Part shown: piece after piece, positions 32,421 through 42,337 of the stretch
How positions within the stretch are numbered: position 1 is the stretch's first letter
How the letters are laid out: each line of letters opens with the position of its first letter
DNA from: G039954875 sp047528275
GTDB lineage: Bacteria; Bacteroidota; Bacteroidia; Flavobacteriales; Blattabacteriaceae
NCBI GenBank assembly: GCA_047528275.1
Contig: CP180023.1
Location: forward strand, 1,488,001-1,552,000
Reading direction: 5' to 3'
Length of the DNA stretch: 64,000 nt
Position numbers and translations under genes: made by a program
The notes under the pieces: generated by a model
The model's database searches: none
What the model saw: the letters and a program-made list of their open reading frames with translations, nothing else
What the model was told of the DNA's origin: nothing

Positions 32421-33530
32421 TAACCATTCGTTTGAATTCCAGATATATTGCCCTATTTTAAGAAGATCAAAACAAGAAATTCTGTAAAGTTTTTATTACC
32501 ACAATCACCCATTACTTCTATTGGAAATTGATTTCATTATTGTTATTCAATTGAATATAAGCTTATTGATGTCATTTTTTTTAAAAAAAAATATTATAAT
32601 TATAATAACGGGATTTATTGTATTTACCCAAATAGAGAATAAATTTAATATTCAAAATTTTAGTAAAAAATCAAATATTTGTTGATATAATAAAATTAAA
32701 TAGATTTCCACCAAAAACCCTTCTGTTAGAAGGTATTTAAATTAAGTAATAGATCTTTATTGTAAAATACAATATTATAATAAATAATTTATTTTAAAAA
32801 AATAAATAAAAATTATGAATTTTAATCAACGGAACAAAACCAGGAAAATTCCTTCCATCAGAAACTTTAGATTCTTTTTCAAAAAGAATGGGATCTTATC
32901 CGATAGAATTACCATCACATCCCTATTGCTCATCAGGATGACCATATTAGGAATCACATTCATAACGGTAGGATTGATAAGTCCAGTCGTCACAGCATAC
33001 TCCAGTGATAGAAGCAGTACTAGGTAACGTATCACTATAGGATATATCGTGAAAAGTTAATGGAAAATAGTCAAAATAAACGCCGGAAAAAAAACTGAAG
33101 ACGTCTTAAAAGCTAAAGAAGTTTCGGTAATCACTATCATTCAATATGAACTAAAAGTAAACAAAAAAATCTAAGTAAACTCATTGAGAAGTTTCCAAAG
33201 TTAATCCACAAAAGAATCTCAGAATCAGTTACTCAAGACATCTCAAATACAATAATTCAAATCACTACTCAAAAGATGTCACAAGCAACCCTCAATAAAA
33301 AATCCAAATCGATCAAAAGGTACCCAACAAAGCCACTTCAAAAGCCTCAGGCACAACGAAACAAAGGGCTCATGGAGAAGGTGTAAGGATAATAGATAAA
33401 ACCAAACACCTTAGAACTAAAATAAAAGAGACGTTTGTTTTCCATACAAAGACAAAAACAACTGATCTACTCCCAAAAAAATCAAGAGGAAATCCCCAAA
33501 AGAATCAAACCACACAAACACCTAACTGAC
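32421..33530. other. AT islands and an unassigned short frame
   Basis: Holds two AT islands (32560-32720 and 32740-32815), the first with a T8A9 palindrome. A 70-codon frame (32815-33027) with two hydrophobic stretches starts directly after the second island; I recognise no family. After it, Lys/Gln/Ser-rich broken frames to 33530 look like a dead coiled-coil gene. There is no support for a live gene. Confidence 0.35.
32575..32591. repeat. T-run/A-run palindrome in AT island
   Basis: Eight T followed directly by nine A, inside the AT island after the phosphoesterase stump. Confidence 0.6.
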
Positions 33531-33534
33531 TCAT

Positions 33535-35226
33535 TTACAAAAAGTCATTTTTCTGGACTTTGGACCAGTTGTTCTTGAGTGTGATTGTCTGATTGAAGAT
33601 AAGTAAATTAGCTGTACTGTCCGGATCTACACAGAAATAGCCCAGGCGTTGAAATTGAAAGCGATCTCCACTTTGCGCCTCTTCTAGAGAGGGCTCAGCA
33701 TAAGCGATGATGACTTTCAGTGAATCTGGATTTAATAACTCTATAAAATCCTGCTCTTTATCTCCATCGGGAGCAGCATCAGAAAATAAGCGATCATAAA
33801 GCCTTACTTTGATGGGGACCGCATGCCTAGCCGATACCCAATGCAATGTGCCCTTAACCTTGCGTAGGCTAGCCTGAGTACCACTACCTGAACGACTCTC
33901 AGGATTGTACGAACAATGGATTTCGGTGATCTTCCCAACGGTATTTTTCATCACACGAAGGGTTTTGACGATATAGGCATTCTTCAGACGTACCTCTCGG
34001 TCAATCGCCAGGCGGAAAAATTTTTTGGGTGCCTCTTCCATAAAATCATCTCTTTCGATGTACAATACCTTGGAAAAAGGGACCTTATGTTGACCCGATT
34101 TTGGATCTTCAGGATTGTTTTCAGCATCGAGCCACTCCACACAATCCTCTGGATAATCCTCAATAATGAGCTTGACCGGATCGAGCACGACCATCACTCG
34201 TGGGGCAATCTTATTCAAATGCTCACGTACAACATACTCAAGCAACGAGACATTGATTAGATTGTCGCGTTTGGCAATACCCACTCGATCGCAAAAGTCA
34301 CGTATAACCTCAGGAGTGTAGCCACGACGGCGCAAGCCACTAAGTGTAGGCATACGAGGATCATCCCAACCACTGACCATCTTTCTATTGATCAGACGTT
34401 GCAGTTTTCGCTTGCTCATGACTGTATAACTTAGATTGAGACGGGCAAATTCGCGTTGCTTCGGCTGGACAACCCTACCGTCATATACCTGTTCTAGATA
34501 CCAATCGTATAACGGACGATGGTTTTCGAACTCGATAGAACAAAGCGAATGCGAGACCTGCTCAATATAATCGGACTGGCCATGTGTCCAATCATAAGTC
34601 GGATAGATACACCAACAGTCACCAGTACGGTGATGAGGTTTCTTCAGGATCCGGTACATCACCGGATCGCGTAGGTTCATATTAGGCGCATTCATATTGA
34701 TCTTGGCCCGGAGTACACAACTACTCTCGTCAAATTCACCTGCCTTCATTCGGGAAAAAAGATCCAAATTTTCAGCCACCGAACGATCCCGATAAAGGCT
34801 GATAATGCCTGGTTTAAAAGGTGTATTGCGTTGTGCATTGATCAACTCCTGCGATTGGTCATCGACGTAGGCTTTACCCTCTCGGATGAGCTTCTGGGCC
34901 CATTCGTAGAGTTGTTGGAAATGGTCTGAAGCATAGAACTCATTACTCCACCGGAAGCCGAGCCATTGGATATCTTCTTTGATCGCTTCGATAAATACTT
35001 GTTCCTCTTTAGCTGGATTGGTATCGTCAAAACGTAAATTGACTGGAGCTTGATAACGTTGGGCTAAACTGAAATTTAAACAAATTGCCTTGGCATGCCC
35101 TATATGCAAATACCCGTTGGGCTCAGGTGGGAAACGAAAACGAAGTTTATCTTTTGGAAAACCCGCAACGAGATCCTCTTCAATGATCTGTTCGATGAAA
35201 TGCAAAGACGTCTTCTTTTCACTCAT
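33535..35226 (-). CDS. glnS: Glutaminyl-tRNA synthetase
   Basis: A 563-residue class I synthetase that charges tRNA-Gln with glutamine. The HIGH region reads PPEPNGYLHIGHAKAI and the KMSKS region reads VMSKRKLQRLI. The acceptor-binding DDTNPAKEE block and the two C-terminal beta-barrel anticodon domains are present. I chose the ATG at 35226 (MSEKKTSLHF) because it matches family starts; an upstream in-frame ATG at 35292 would add 22 residues without support. The length fits. On the minus strand a possible promoter, TAACTTTA, lies about 20 bases upstream. With gltX also in the window, this genome makes Gln-tRNA directly. Confidence 0.96.
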   Translation of the reverse strand: MSEKKTSLHFIEQIIEEDLVAGFPKDKLRFRFPPEPNGYLHIGHAKAICLNFSLAQRYQAPVNLRFDDTNPAKEEQVFIEAIKEDIQWLGFRWSNEFYASDHFQQLYEWAQKLIREGKAYVDDQSQELINAQRNTPFKPGIISLYRDRSVAENLDLFSRMKAGEFDESSCVLRAKINMNAPNMNLRDPVMYRILKKPHHRTGDCWCIYPTYDWTHGQSDYIEQVSHSLCSIEFENHRPLYDWYLEQVYDGRVVQPKQREFARLNLSYTVMSKRKLQRLINRKMVSGWDDPRMPTLSGLRRRGYTPEVIRDFCDRVGIAKRDNLINVSLLEYVVREHLNKIAPRVMVVLDPVKLIIEDYPEDCVEWLDAENNPEDPKSGQHKVPFSKVLYIERDDFMEEAPKKFFRLAIDREVRLKNAYIVKTLRVMKNTVGKITEIHCSYNPESRSGSGTQASLRKVKGTLHWVSARHAVPIKVRLYDRLFSDAAPDGDKEQDFIELLNPDSLKVIIAYAEPSLEEAQSGDRFQFQRLGYFCVDPDSTANLLIFNQTITLKNNWSKVQKNDFL

Positions 35227-35528
35227 AGACCGTAATTTGTGTAAAGTTATTGAAAAATAAAATTCGTAAAAATTATACCCTTTGCTCCTCATCCACTTTT
35301 TCAGTCCATCTCTTTATTTATTGAAAAAAAAACGTTTACCTTAGAATCAATACCCTCCATACTAAAAGCAAATGGGGGTCTTTTATCCAAGACCATCGAC
35401 CAAGAATCGTCTCCATTTCAAAGCCAACATCATAAATCCTATCATTTATAGATAGTACAATTCCTCTACCTATCAAGGTAAAAGAGATTCCAAACAAATA
35501 GGACAAAAAATATCTGTCAACTATAAGG

Positions 35529-36528
35529 GTGTTGTACTTAGTCGAGTTTTTAGCTAGCTTCCTACTCCTCCTCTCAAGTTGCAAAAAGACTTCAAAACGG
35601 ATACAGATGAATTGAAGGTCATCATCAAAATCCAATCAAAAAAAGATCTATCAATAGCGAAAATAGGCTACTGCAGGCCCTTGCAGAATGCGCCTTTTTA
35701 GTAGCACTCTCCAAAGTCATCCAAAAAAAATCTGAATCCCTATAAGTATAACCTTCTTTTTATCCGATGGTTAGGGCAATATTGCCAAGCAAGTAGGTGC
35801 TATCGAGGATTTGATAGCTAAAAATATAGAGATATTGATTATTAACTTATTAAATTATAAATCTTTGGTACCAGCTATCAATAATATTATGAAATCAGGT
35901 ATACTAATAGTGATGTAGATAGCTATATCGACTCCAAGGCCAACTACGTCATCTCTATATAAGCCAATAACTTGGGTAATTGCAAACTGATCGGCGACAT
36001 AGATCGTAAAAAATGGACAATAAAAAGATCAAAATCCTCATGATCAGTGGTACCCAAAACAACAAAATCAGCAAAAAAAAGACAAGGACTCTTCCGCAGC
36101 ATCACTGAACAATAATTCAGATCGCAAGGTGCTACCGAGATCCAGATCGTAATACAAGAATTGGACCACTGGTCCAACTAAGGTAGTTTGAAAGCCAGGG
36201 AAGACATACTCGTGGTTCATCCGGACATCAATGCATTTTGTTCGCAAAAAAAAAAAAATGATGCCCATGACCATGGGCACGATGAAGGATATCCAAGAAG
36301 CCAGAAAAAACCGTGATATCCTCATCATCAGGTTTGATGGATAGAAAGAAGCCTACCAATTAATTAAAGAAGATAAACTTGACGCTACAGCCCTAGGTAA
36401 ACTCGATCTCAAATCGAACGTCAAACATCTTAATGGAGAGAAAAATATTCCAAAAGTCATCTATACCCTACCAGCAGCGATCACCAAAGAAAATGTAGAC
36501 CAATACTATGATCACAAATTAATCTTTT
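35529..36528 (+). pseudogene. rbsB: Sugar ABC transporter substrate-binding lipoprotein (RbsB-like), decayed
   Basis: It starts with a lipoprotein signal, LYLVEFLASFLLLLSSCKK. Broken frames then give pieces of a periplasmic-binding protein type 1. Near 36180-36330 they read KAREDILVVHPDINAF and MGTMKDIQEARKNRDILII, followed by RFDG. The last piece reads EAYQLIKEDKLDATALG and ends at 36528. At least five breaks are seen. The gene precedes rbsA and rbsC remnants in the usual order of a ribose-type importer, although the sugar cannot be told from the sequence. Confidence 0.75.
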
Positions 36529-36559
36529 GATCCCATCTTGATAATAAATAAAAGCCCTC

Positions 36560-38037
36560 TTCATGCGTCGAACTAATCAATATCTCCAAAAGTTTCGGTG
36601 GTAATCAAGTTTTGAAAAAGTCACACTCAAGGTAAAATCTGGAGAAATTAACGCCTTGATGAGAAAAAATGACGTTCGTAAATCTATCCTGATGAAAATA
36701 CTCTCCGGCGCGCATCAAAAGATAGTGGAGAGATCCGAATCGATAGATAAAAAGTCCTCATCAAAAATCCCTATGATAGCAAGAAACTAGGTATCTGAAT
36801 TATTTACTAGAAATTTTCGTTAGTCCTCAACTTATCAGTTACTTATAATGTATAACTACAATGATTTCAAAAAAAATACTCATGGATGAAGTAGCGTACA
36901 ATCAAAGAATAAACAATTCGGCTCATCGAAGAAATCAGCTTCCAAATCAACCCCATGACCAAAGTGAGCAAGCTGAGCATAGCCCAACAAGAACTCGTAA
37001 AGATAGCCAAATCACTCTCAGAAAATGTAAAAATCCTTATCGTTGAAGAACCATCAGTTATGTTGAGTCCCAGAGAAATTGAAAAACTTTTCAAAACCTT
37101 ACACAACCTAAAACAAAATGGCATTACCATCATCTAGATCTCACATCATCTAGAAGAGATTTTCAAGCTGGCAGACCAGATTACCGTATTGAAGGACGGC
37201 AGCACAAGCTAAAATATTCCCATATCCGAGATTGACAAAAATAATGTCATCAAGCTGATGCTAAGCAGATATCCCATACAATATACTCTGTCCGAAAAGC
37301 CACCATCGGACCAGAACTCCTCAAAGTGGAAAACATTGGAATGAACACCAATCTGAAAGACATTTCATTTAGCGTCAAGGTAAACGAATTCATCGGATGA
37401 GCACGACTAGTAGATAGCAGACGTACCGAGTTCATTTGGGTAGCATTCATCAGAGACAAAAAAGCCCAAAGCAAAATCTATCTCCAGGGCAAACCCACAA
37501 ATTTTAAATCCCCTCATGGTAGAGTGCAATCCAGTATCGGTCTAGTATCCGAATACCGAAAACAACAAGAAGTGTCCTCTCATTGTCCGTGAAGCAAAAC
37601 ATCATCCTGACCAATCTCAAAAACATCATCAATCACTTGGTATTCATCAAATTCAGAAAAGAAAAACTAAAGACCTGATTCAAAAACCCGCCACCAAGAC
37701 CAAGGATGAAGACCTAGAAGTAGACAAGCTCAGCGGCAGCAATCAGAAAAAAAAAGTAGTCTTACCCAAATGACTCGACCGAAATTACCAAGTGATCATC
37801 ATTGACGAGCCCAGCCGGATCGTCAACGTAGGAGCCAAGATAGAGATCTACCAATTCATCAATTAACTATCGTACAAAAGCGTAAGGATCATTATGGTCT
37901 CCTCAAAGATCCCCAAGTTAATAGGTATCTGTGAAAGAACTCGTCATGCGCGAATATCAAGTACAAGGTAAATTCGACAAAAAAAATATTTTTCCGAGGA
38001 AATCATTATTCACCTATCTATCAGGTAATAAATAATT
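36560..38037 (+). pseudogene. rbsA: Sugar ABC transporter ATP-binding protein (RbsA-like, two cassettes), decayed
   Basis: Both nucleotide-binding halves can be traced. First half: INISKSFGG, VKSGEINALM, a Walker A weakened to NDVRKSILMKILSG, SIAQQELVKIAKSLSENVKI with EEPS, and LKQNGITII. Second half: ISFSVKVNEFIG, a broken Walker region, IGLVSEYRK, KLSGSNQ and VIIIDEPSRI. Point changes hit catalytic motifs in both halves (for example G-x-G-K-S-T is lost), beside many frameshifts. The open frames at 36861-37137 are fragments only. This was the energising subunit of the sugar importer. Confidence 0.88.
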
Positions 38038-38045
38038 TTCTAAAA

Positions 38046-38910
38046 CGACTATCTTTAAATAATACAAAAATCTTTGACTTAATAAAAATCAGCCCCGAAA
38101 TAATAGGTCAATTTCTCATCGATCACAATACAATCATCATCTTCCTGGTGATACTCATCGGTTGGATTGACCTCATCCTAGGCTCGGTCATAGCGATGGT
38201 GGGCATACTGTTTGCCTTGTTTTTATCGATCATGCTATTACTAATTATCATCATAACCTCCATTATTGCAGGAATTGTAGTAGGTAGTCTCTCAGCGTAT
38301 CTCATGACGCCATCTACAAGATGGTCCCTTTCATCGCTACTCTGGCCTTTATGAGAATCACCAGTGGACTGTGGGCTTTATCTTTTCAAGATGTTGTGTG
38401 CCGATCCTCATCGGTGATACTACAATAGCCTTGAGCAACTTTGGAAACGGTTATACGTTAGGCATACCCAAACCAGTTTGGTCTTTCTGATCATTTCAGC
38501 CATGAGCTCACTGATCTTGCGATACTATGTCTTAAGACGAATCATCATCGATATCAGTAACAATGAAGAAGCAGTACGCCTATTAGGTATCAAGGTAACA
38601 ACGTACAAATTTACCGTCTATTCCATTTCTTTCAGCTTAGCCGCAATCACTGAGGTGATCAGCACAGCACATACAGGTGTTGGATCGTACATTATCGATT
38701 TAAGCATGGAGTTCGACGCCATCGCTAGAGTGATTATCAGCGGAGCAAATCTGAAAGGGGGAAAAGGTATGGCCATACAAACGCTGGGTATACTGATCTT
38801 AGGTATGATCAGAAACATCATGAACTTGATCGACATACCAGCCTACCAACACAAATCATCAAAGGTCTGATCATAATTTTCACTATATTCTTGGAAAATT
38901 TCAATTAAAA
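38046..38910 (+). pseudogene. rbsC: Sugar ABC transporter permease (RbsC-like), decayed
   Basis: Hydrophobic frames at 38148-38354 (IDLILGSVIAMVGILFALFL, then GIVVGSLSAYLMT) and 38478-38870 (YYVLRRIIIDISNNEEAVRLLGIKV, then EFDAIARVIISGANLKGGKG) correspond to the two halves of an RbsC-type permease. The EAA-like loop NNEEAVRLLGI is well kept. The halves are out of phase and the start is lost. It completes the dead rbsB-rbsA-rbsC set. Confidence 0.85.
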
Positions 38911-38938
38911 TAACCGGAAATCCGGTAAAAATATCACT

Positions 38939-39966
38939 ATGAAACAAGTAGTCATGACAACACCGGGTGTTGTCAAATTTAGAAAAATACCCGAATCCGA
39001 GCATTTGAATGCCGACGAAGTACTGTTGTGCATCTATCGCATCGGATTGTGCGGCTCGAACATTCATGTGTATCATGGGAAGCATCCTTTTACATCATGC
39101 CCCAGTGGTACAGGGACATGAACACAGTGGAGAGGTGGTCGAGATAGGCTGTGATGTGACAACGGGTCTGATCCGGTATAATCCCACCACTTCAAGGCCA
39201 CAATTGGTTTAAGGTACATGCATCACCTTGAAAACATGGGTGATACAACGTATGTCAAAACCTAAAAGTAGATGAATTTCAAGCGCTGGACTGTGCGCAA
39301 AATTATTTCATCATCAACGAACAGCAACTCGTAACTATTCCCGAAAATATAACCTATGACAAAGATGCTTTGGTAGAGACCACCTCAGTGGGTGGCGCCA
39401 ACAAGAGGGTCGATGTCTACGATAAAATGTAGTAGTCTCTGGAGTAGGGACCATCGGAAACCTAGTAGCACAATTCGAATTGATCCATGGTTCAAAAAAA
39501 AACTAATCACTAACTTGAAGGACTTCAGATTAGACATCGCCAAGGTTTTCGGTATCATAGAGACAGTCAACCTAACCAAAGAAACATTTGACAGACACCG
39601 TACAAAGGATATTCGGAGATAAGGGGTTTCAATTAGGATTTGAAGGTGTATGCGCTGAGGATTCCTTGAGCCTTCTGGTAGCCCATGTAAAGATGGTGTC
39701 ACCATAGTCATCATCGGAGTATATGAGAAGCAATCATTTCATACACATGGGATTTATCTGTGAGCATGAGCTGAGCTAATTGGTAGCATAGTATACACAA
39801 GAACAAGGACTATGAAGAGACTGTCTAATATATCTCCCAAGGAAAAATCCAAACGAAAAAGCTAATCACAGGACACTTCCCATTTGAGAAATACCTAAAA
39901 ACCTACCGATACATTGAGCGACAAGGAAACTAAACCTTAAAGATCATAATCAATATAAATGATTAA
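38939..39966 (+). pseudogene. Zinc-dependent alcohol (sorbitol-type) dehydrogenase, decayed
   Basis: The start MKQVVMTTPGVVKFRKIPES is followed by RIGLCGSNIHVYHGKHPF (the catalytic zinc-ligand cysteine is kept) and, in the next frame, GHEHSGEVVEIG, the zinc signature. The end reads TKKLITGHFPFEKYLKTYRYIE, followed by RQGN. The cofactor domain between is scrambled. The family oxidises polyols or sugar alcohols such as sorbitol. Standing 30 bases after the permease remnant, it was probably part of the same sugar-use operon. Confidence 0.82.
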
Positions 39967-40104
39967 TTTAATATAATATTATAAACATTACATATTATTA
40001 ATATAAATAAAGAAGTAATATTTGTTTTACATATATTTAATAACTTAACTTTTTTTTATAATACACACATTCTGATACTTCCGCCATCTCCAATACGTCC
40101 GAAT
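39967..40104. other. AT island
   Basis: About 110 bases of almost pure A/T ending in a T8 run (near 40045-40060), separating the dead dehydrogenase and dtd genes. Nothing coding is seen. Confidence 0.6.
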
Positions 40105-40562
40105 TCACTTCTTATCTTTCGTATCGATAAGGAAAGTCACGGGTCCATCTTTGAGAAATTGACTTTCATATAAGCACCAAATCAGCCTCTTTTTATCTAC
40201 TTCTGCATCTCTGTCTCTCTAGACGAGCAATAAATTTTTCAAACAAAGGGATTAGGCCAGCTCAGACTGATCCGAACGGATATAAGAAGGTTAATTGGTC
40301 TTTTTTTTGTCGAGGCATGCAAGATGAATTAACTCACCACCAATAGATTGCCACCGACTTCTTGCATCGATCGGTTCATCACACAATCCTCATCAGAAAA
40401 GATCCGCAAACGTATGACTTTCCCCACGAGTCATTCGAATATTATATTGGTAATCAACAGATTAAAAACATTCCAGGATCAAAATTCCTTACGAAATGTA
40501 TCCAACAAGTTCCCCGTCAACTATCACAGCCGCTTCACTGACATTTATATTACTACCCTCAT
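40105..40562 (-). pseudogene. dtd: D-aminoacyl-tRNA deacylase, decayed
   Basis: Minus-strand frames give MRVVI at 40562, then VSEAAVIVDGELVGYIS. After a shift come VIRLRIFSDEDCVMNRSMQEVGGNLLVVS and FILHASTKK, then FLKDGPVTFLIDTKDKK before the stop at 40105. These are the conserved blocks of Dtd, which removes D-amino acids from mischarged tRNAs. The catalytic-site S-Q-F-T-L is damaged (the Gln codon is a stop), and there are at least three frame breaks. It begins 6 bases after the end of the upstream ABC ATPase remnant. Confidence 0.87.
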
Positions 40563-40567
40563 AACTA

Positions 40568-41300
40568 CTAATTTTGATTTTGTATCGGGATGGACAAATC
40601 CTGAAAGTCCTTTTCTATGGTGCCCATAGTCATTCAAAACCTACTCTACCCGAACATCCAGGAACAATTACCGCCAATCGAGGAGCAAGACCCAATCATA
40701 CACTAGCTATTCTCTGGCAAAATATGCGTGGAAAAGAGTACAGTCTTCTCCCGACCCAAGGCTCGGATCAACCCGAGGAATTTCAAGGATTTGATTCAGG
40801 TGAGGTATGTGGTGGTAGCTCATCGAGAATCAACACTTGTGTGTGGATCGTGCAACAAGTCCTGCATCAAGCCGATACCCTGCTGATAGCCCTTAGAAAG
40901 TTATCCGATCTTCTTATGAGCCTCTTAAGCCAAATCCATCTGCTTGAATAAGGCACGCAGAGCCTCTTGCGATACACCATACAACGCAATAACATAATCG
41001 AGATACGTCGAGCACATACATTTCTGGATAAAGTGGATTGTAATCAGTCAAGTAGGCAGTGTCGAGCACTTGAGATCCATCCCACACGCTACCACATCAT
41101 ACCCATGGGGCTTCAACCGGCCTTCGGAAGGCTTTGTGCATCCGGTCAATATTTTGATCAAAGTAGATTTTCCCGAACCATTGACCCCGAGCAACCTCAC
41201 CCGATCGACCGGCGCCATATCAAAAAAACACTGCATCCAAGGCCTTTTAAGAACGGTACTATTTGCTGAGGGATTGTGCCTCTATAGATATTTTTTTCAT
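40568..41300 (-). pseudogene. ABC transporter ATP-binding protein, GldA-like, decayed
   Basis: The start MKKISIEAQSLSK is followed by KALDAVFF and GVNGSGKSTLIKILTG (Walker A intact). Then come LSKGYQQGIGLMQDLLHDP (signature region), a damaged Walker B, and LIRALGREKTVLFSTHIL. The end resembles that of the gliding-associated GldA group, with IEKDFQDLSIPI. Stops break it at least four times. GldA serves the Bacteroidota gliding machinery, but other two-component exporters look alike, so the subgroup is uncertain. The gene is divergent from the aromatic operon leader. Confidence 0.75.
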
Positions 41301-41338
41301 AGAAAGATCTAAAATTAGTAAAATTAAAAATCAATTCG

Positions 41339-41346
41339 TACATTTG
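41339..41346 (+). promoter_or_regulatory. Promoter of the aromatic amino acid operon
   Basis: TACATTTG matches the Bacteroidota -7 consensus TAnnTTTG exactly. A transcript would start near 41353, 14 bases before the leader ATG. A weak TTAG lies about where a -33 element would be. Confidence 0.65.
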
Positions 41347-41366
41347 TTCGGAAAATACACTGTGAA

Positions 41367-41510
41367 ATGAAAATTGAGCAGACATATAACATATTTTTTT
41401 ACTTCTTTTTCTTTTTTGGTAAAAGTAATGGGCTTTGTATGCTGACGAAAAATGAAACAAACCATATAAAGCCCCGCCATCGGGGCTTTTTTTATGAACT
41501 AATAAAATGA
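41367..41510 (+). CDS. Phe-rich leader peptide (pheL-like)
   Basis: An ATG 21 bases after the promoter box opens a frame that reads MKIEQTYNI, then FFYFFFFFG (41394-41420): seven Phe codons and one Tyr in eight consecutive codons. This is the hallmark of a leader peptide of a phenylalanine attenuator. In the strict frame the stop (41508-41510) lies beyond the terminator. If one T of the T7 or T6 run were absent, the frame would stop at TGA 41443-41445, just after the 5' antiterminator arm, where an attenuator stop is expected. A second frame starting at TTG 41374 reaches that TGA but is less Phe-rich. Confidence 0.6.
   Translation: MKIEQTYNIFFYFFFFFGKSNGLCMLTKNETNHIKPRHRGFFYELIK
41430..41474 (+). 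promoter_or_regulatory. Antiterminator hairpin of the aromatic operon leader
   Basis: GGGCTTTGTATG (41430-41441) pairs with CATATAAAGCCC (41463-41474) over 12 positions with one G-U pair. The 3' arm takes up the 5' arm of the terminator, so the two structures exclude each other. A ribosome stalled on the Phe run (up to 41417) would leave the 5' arm mostly free. Confidence 0.7.
41468..41493 (+). terminator. Intrinsic terminator (attenuator) before pheA
   Basis: AAAGCCCCG (41468-41476), loop CCAT, CGGGGCTTT (41481-41489) and a run of seven T to 41493. It is the strongest intrinsic terminator in the window and lies 14 bases before the pheA ATG. Confidence 0.9.
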
Positions 41511-42337
41511 AAAAAAATTGCCATACAAGGAGTGAAAGGTTATTTTCATCATGCTGCAGTTACCAAACACTTCGGAAAGTCTGAATATGAACTCTTCGAA
41601 TACATGAAATTCAAAGCATTGAACAAGACTATAGCCCAGTCTGAGATAGATGCAGGTGTAATGGCAATAGAGAATTCGATAGCCAGCAACATTTTAACCA
41701 ATTACTCATTGCTCTCCAAGCATACGCTGAAAATCATCGGAGAAGTCTATATACCCATACGGCATCAGCTGATGACTTTACCTGGACAAAGCCTAGAAAA
41801 CCTTCAAGAAATGATCTCCCATTTGATGGCCCTCTTGCGATGTGAAGCGTTCTTCGACAGATATCCCGCGATGAAAATATCAGAATATCCCGACACAGCA
41901 GGATCCACCCAAGATATCACTGATAATTGGATCGACCAGTTGGCAGTCATCGCTCCAAAAAACGCCGTTGAAGTATACGGCCTCCAGATTTTAGCGAGAG
42001 ATATCCAAACGGTCCTAAATAATTTCACACGCTTTTTCATCCTCATTTCCTCCGAGCAGAGATATCCGGAAATAATTTTCGATAAAACTTCCATCAGTTT
42101 TAGATTGCTACATACCACCGGCAACCTTCCTAAGGTACTGTACATCATTACTGAATTAGGCATCAACATGACCAAGATCCAATCGATTCACATCATAAAA
42201 AAGCCCTGGGAATACGCCTTTTTCATTGATCTGATCTTTAAGCAAATAGACATCTATCAAGAGATAGAAGCACGCCTCAATAAAAAACTCAAGAGCTTTC
42301 AATCATGGGAGAATACAAAAATGGTAGAAACCTATGA
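41507..42337 (+). CDS. pheA: Prephenate dehydratase (homopolymer frameshifts at both ends)
   Basis: PheA converts prephenate to phenylpyruvate. The body is open: AIQGVKGYFHHAAV, GVMAIENSIASN, the catalytic-region GSTQDI and a C-terminal ACT domain (ISFRLLHTTGNLPKVLYII). The ATG at 41507 is followed by eight A; with seven A it runs straight into KKIAIQG, the usual family start. As given, the first in-frame start is GTG 41532. At the end, an A6 run (42282-42287) shifts the frame. With seven A the protein would end MGEYKNGRNL at TGA 42335-42337, the usual PheA end; as given it runs on into the aminotransferase. It may be live through slippage, mis-sequenced, or recently broken. Confidence 0.85.

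Noticed and set aside
35227..35292. Upstream ATG for glnS
   Set aside because: The added 22 residues do not match the family; MSEKKTS at 35226 does.
40574..41312. Plus-strand frames opposite the ABC ATPase
   Set aside because: Shadows of the minus-strand ATPase remnant, which carries the Walker A motif.
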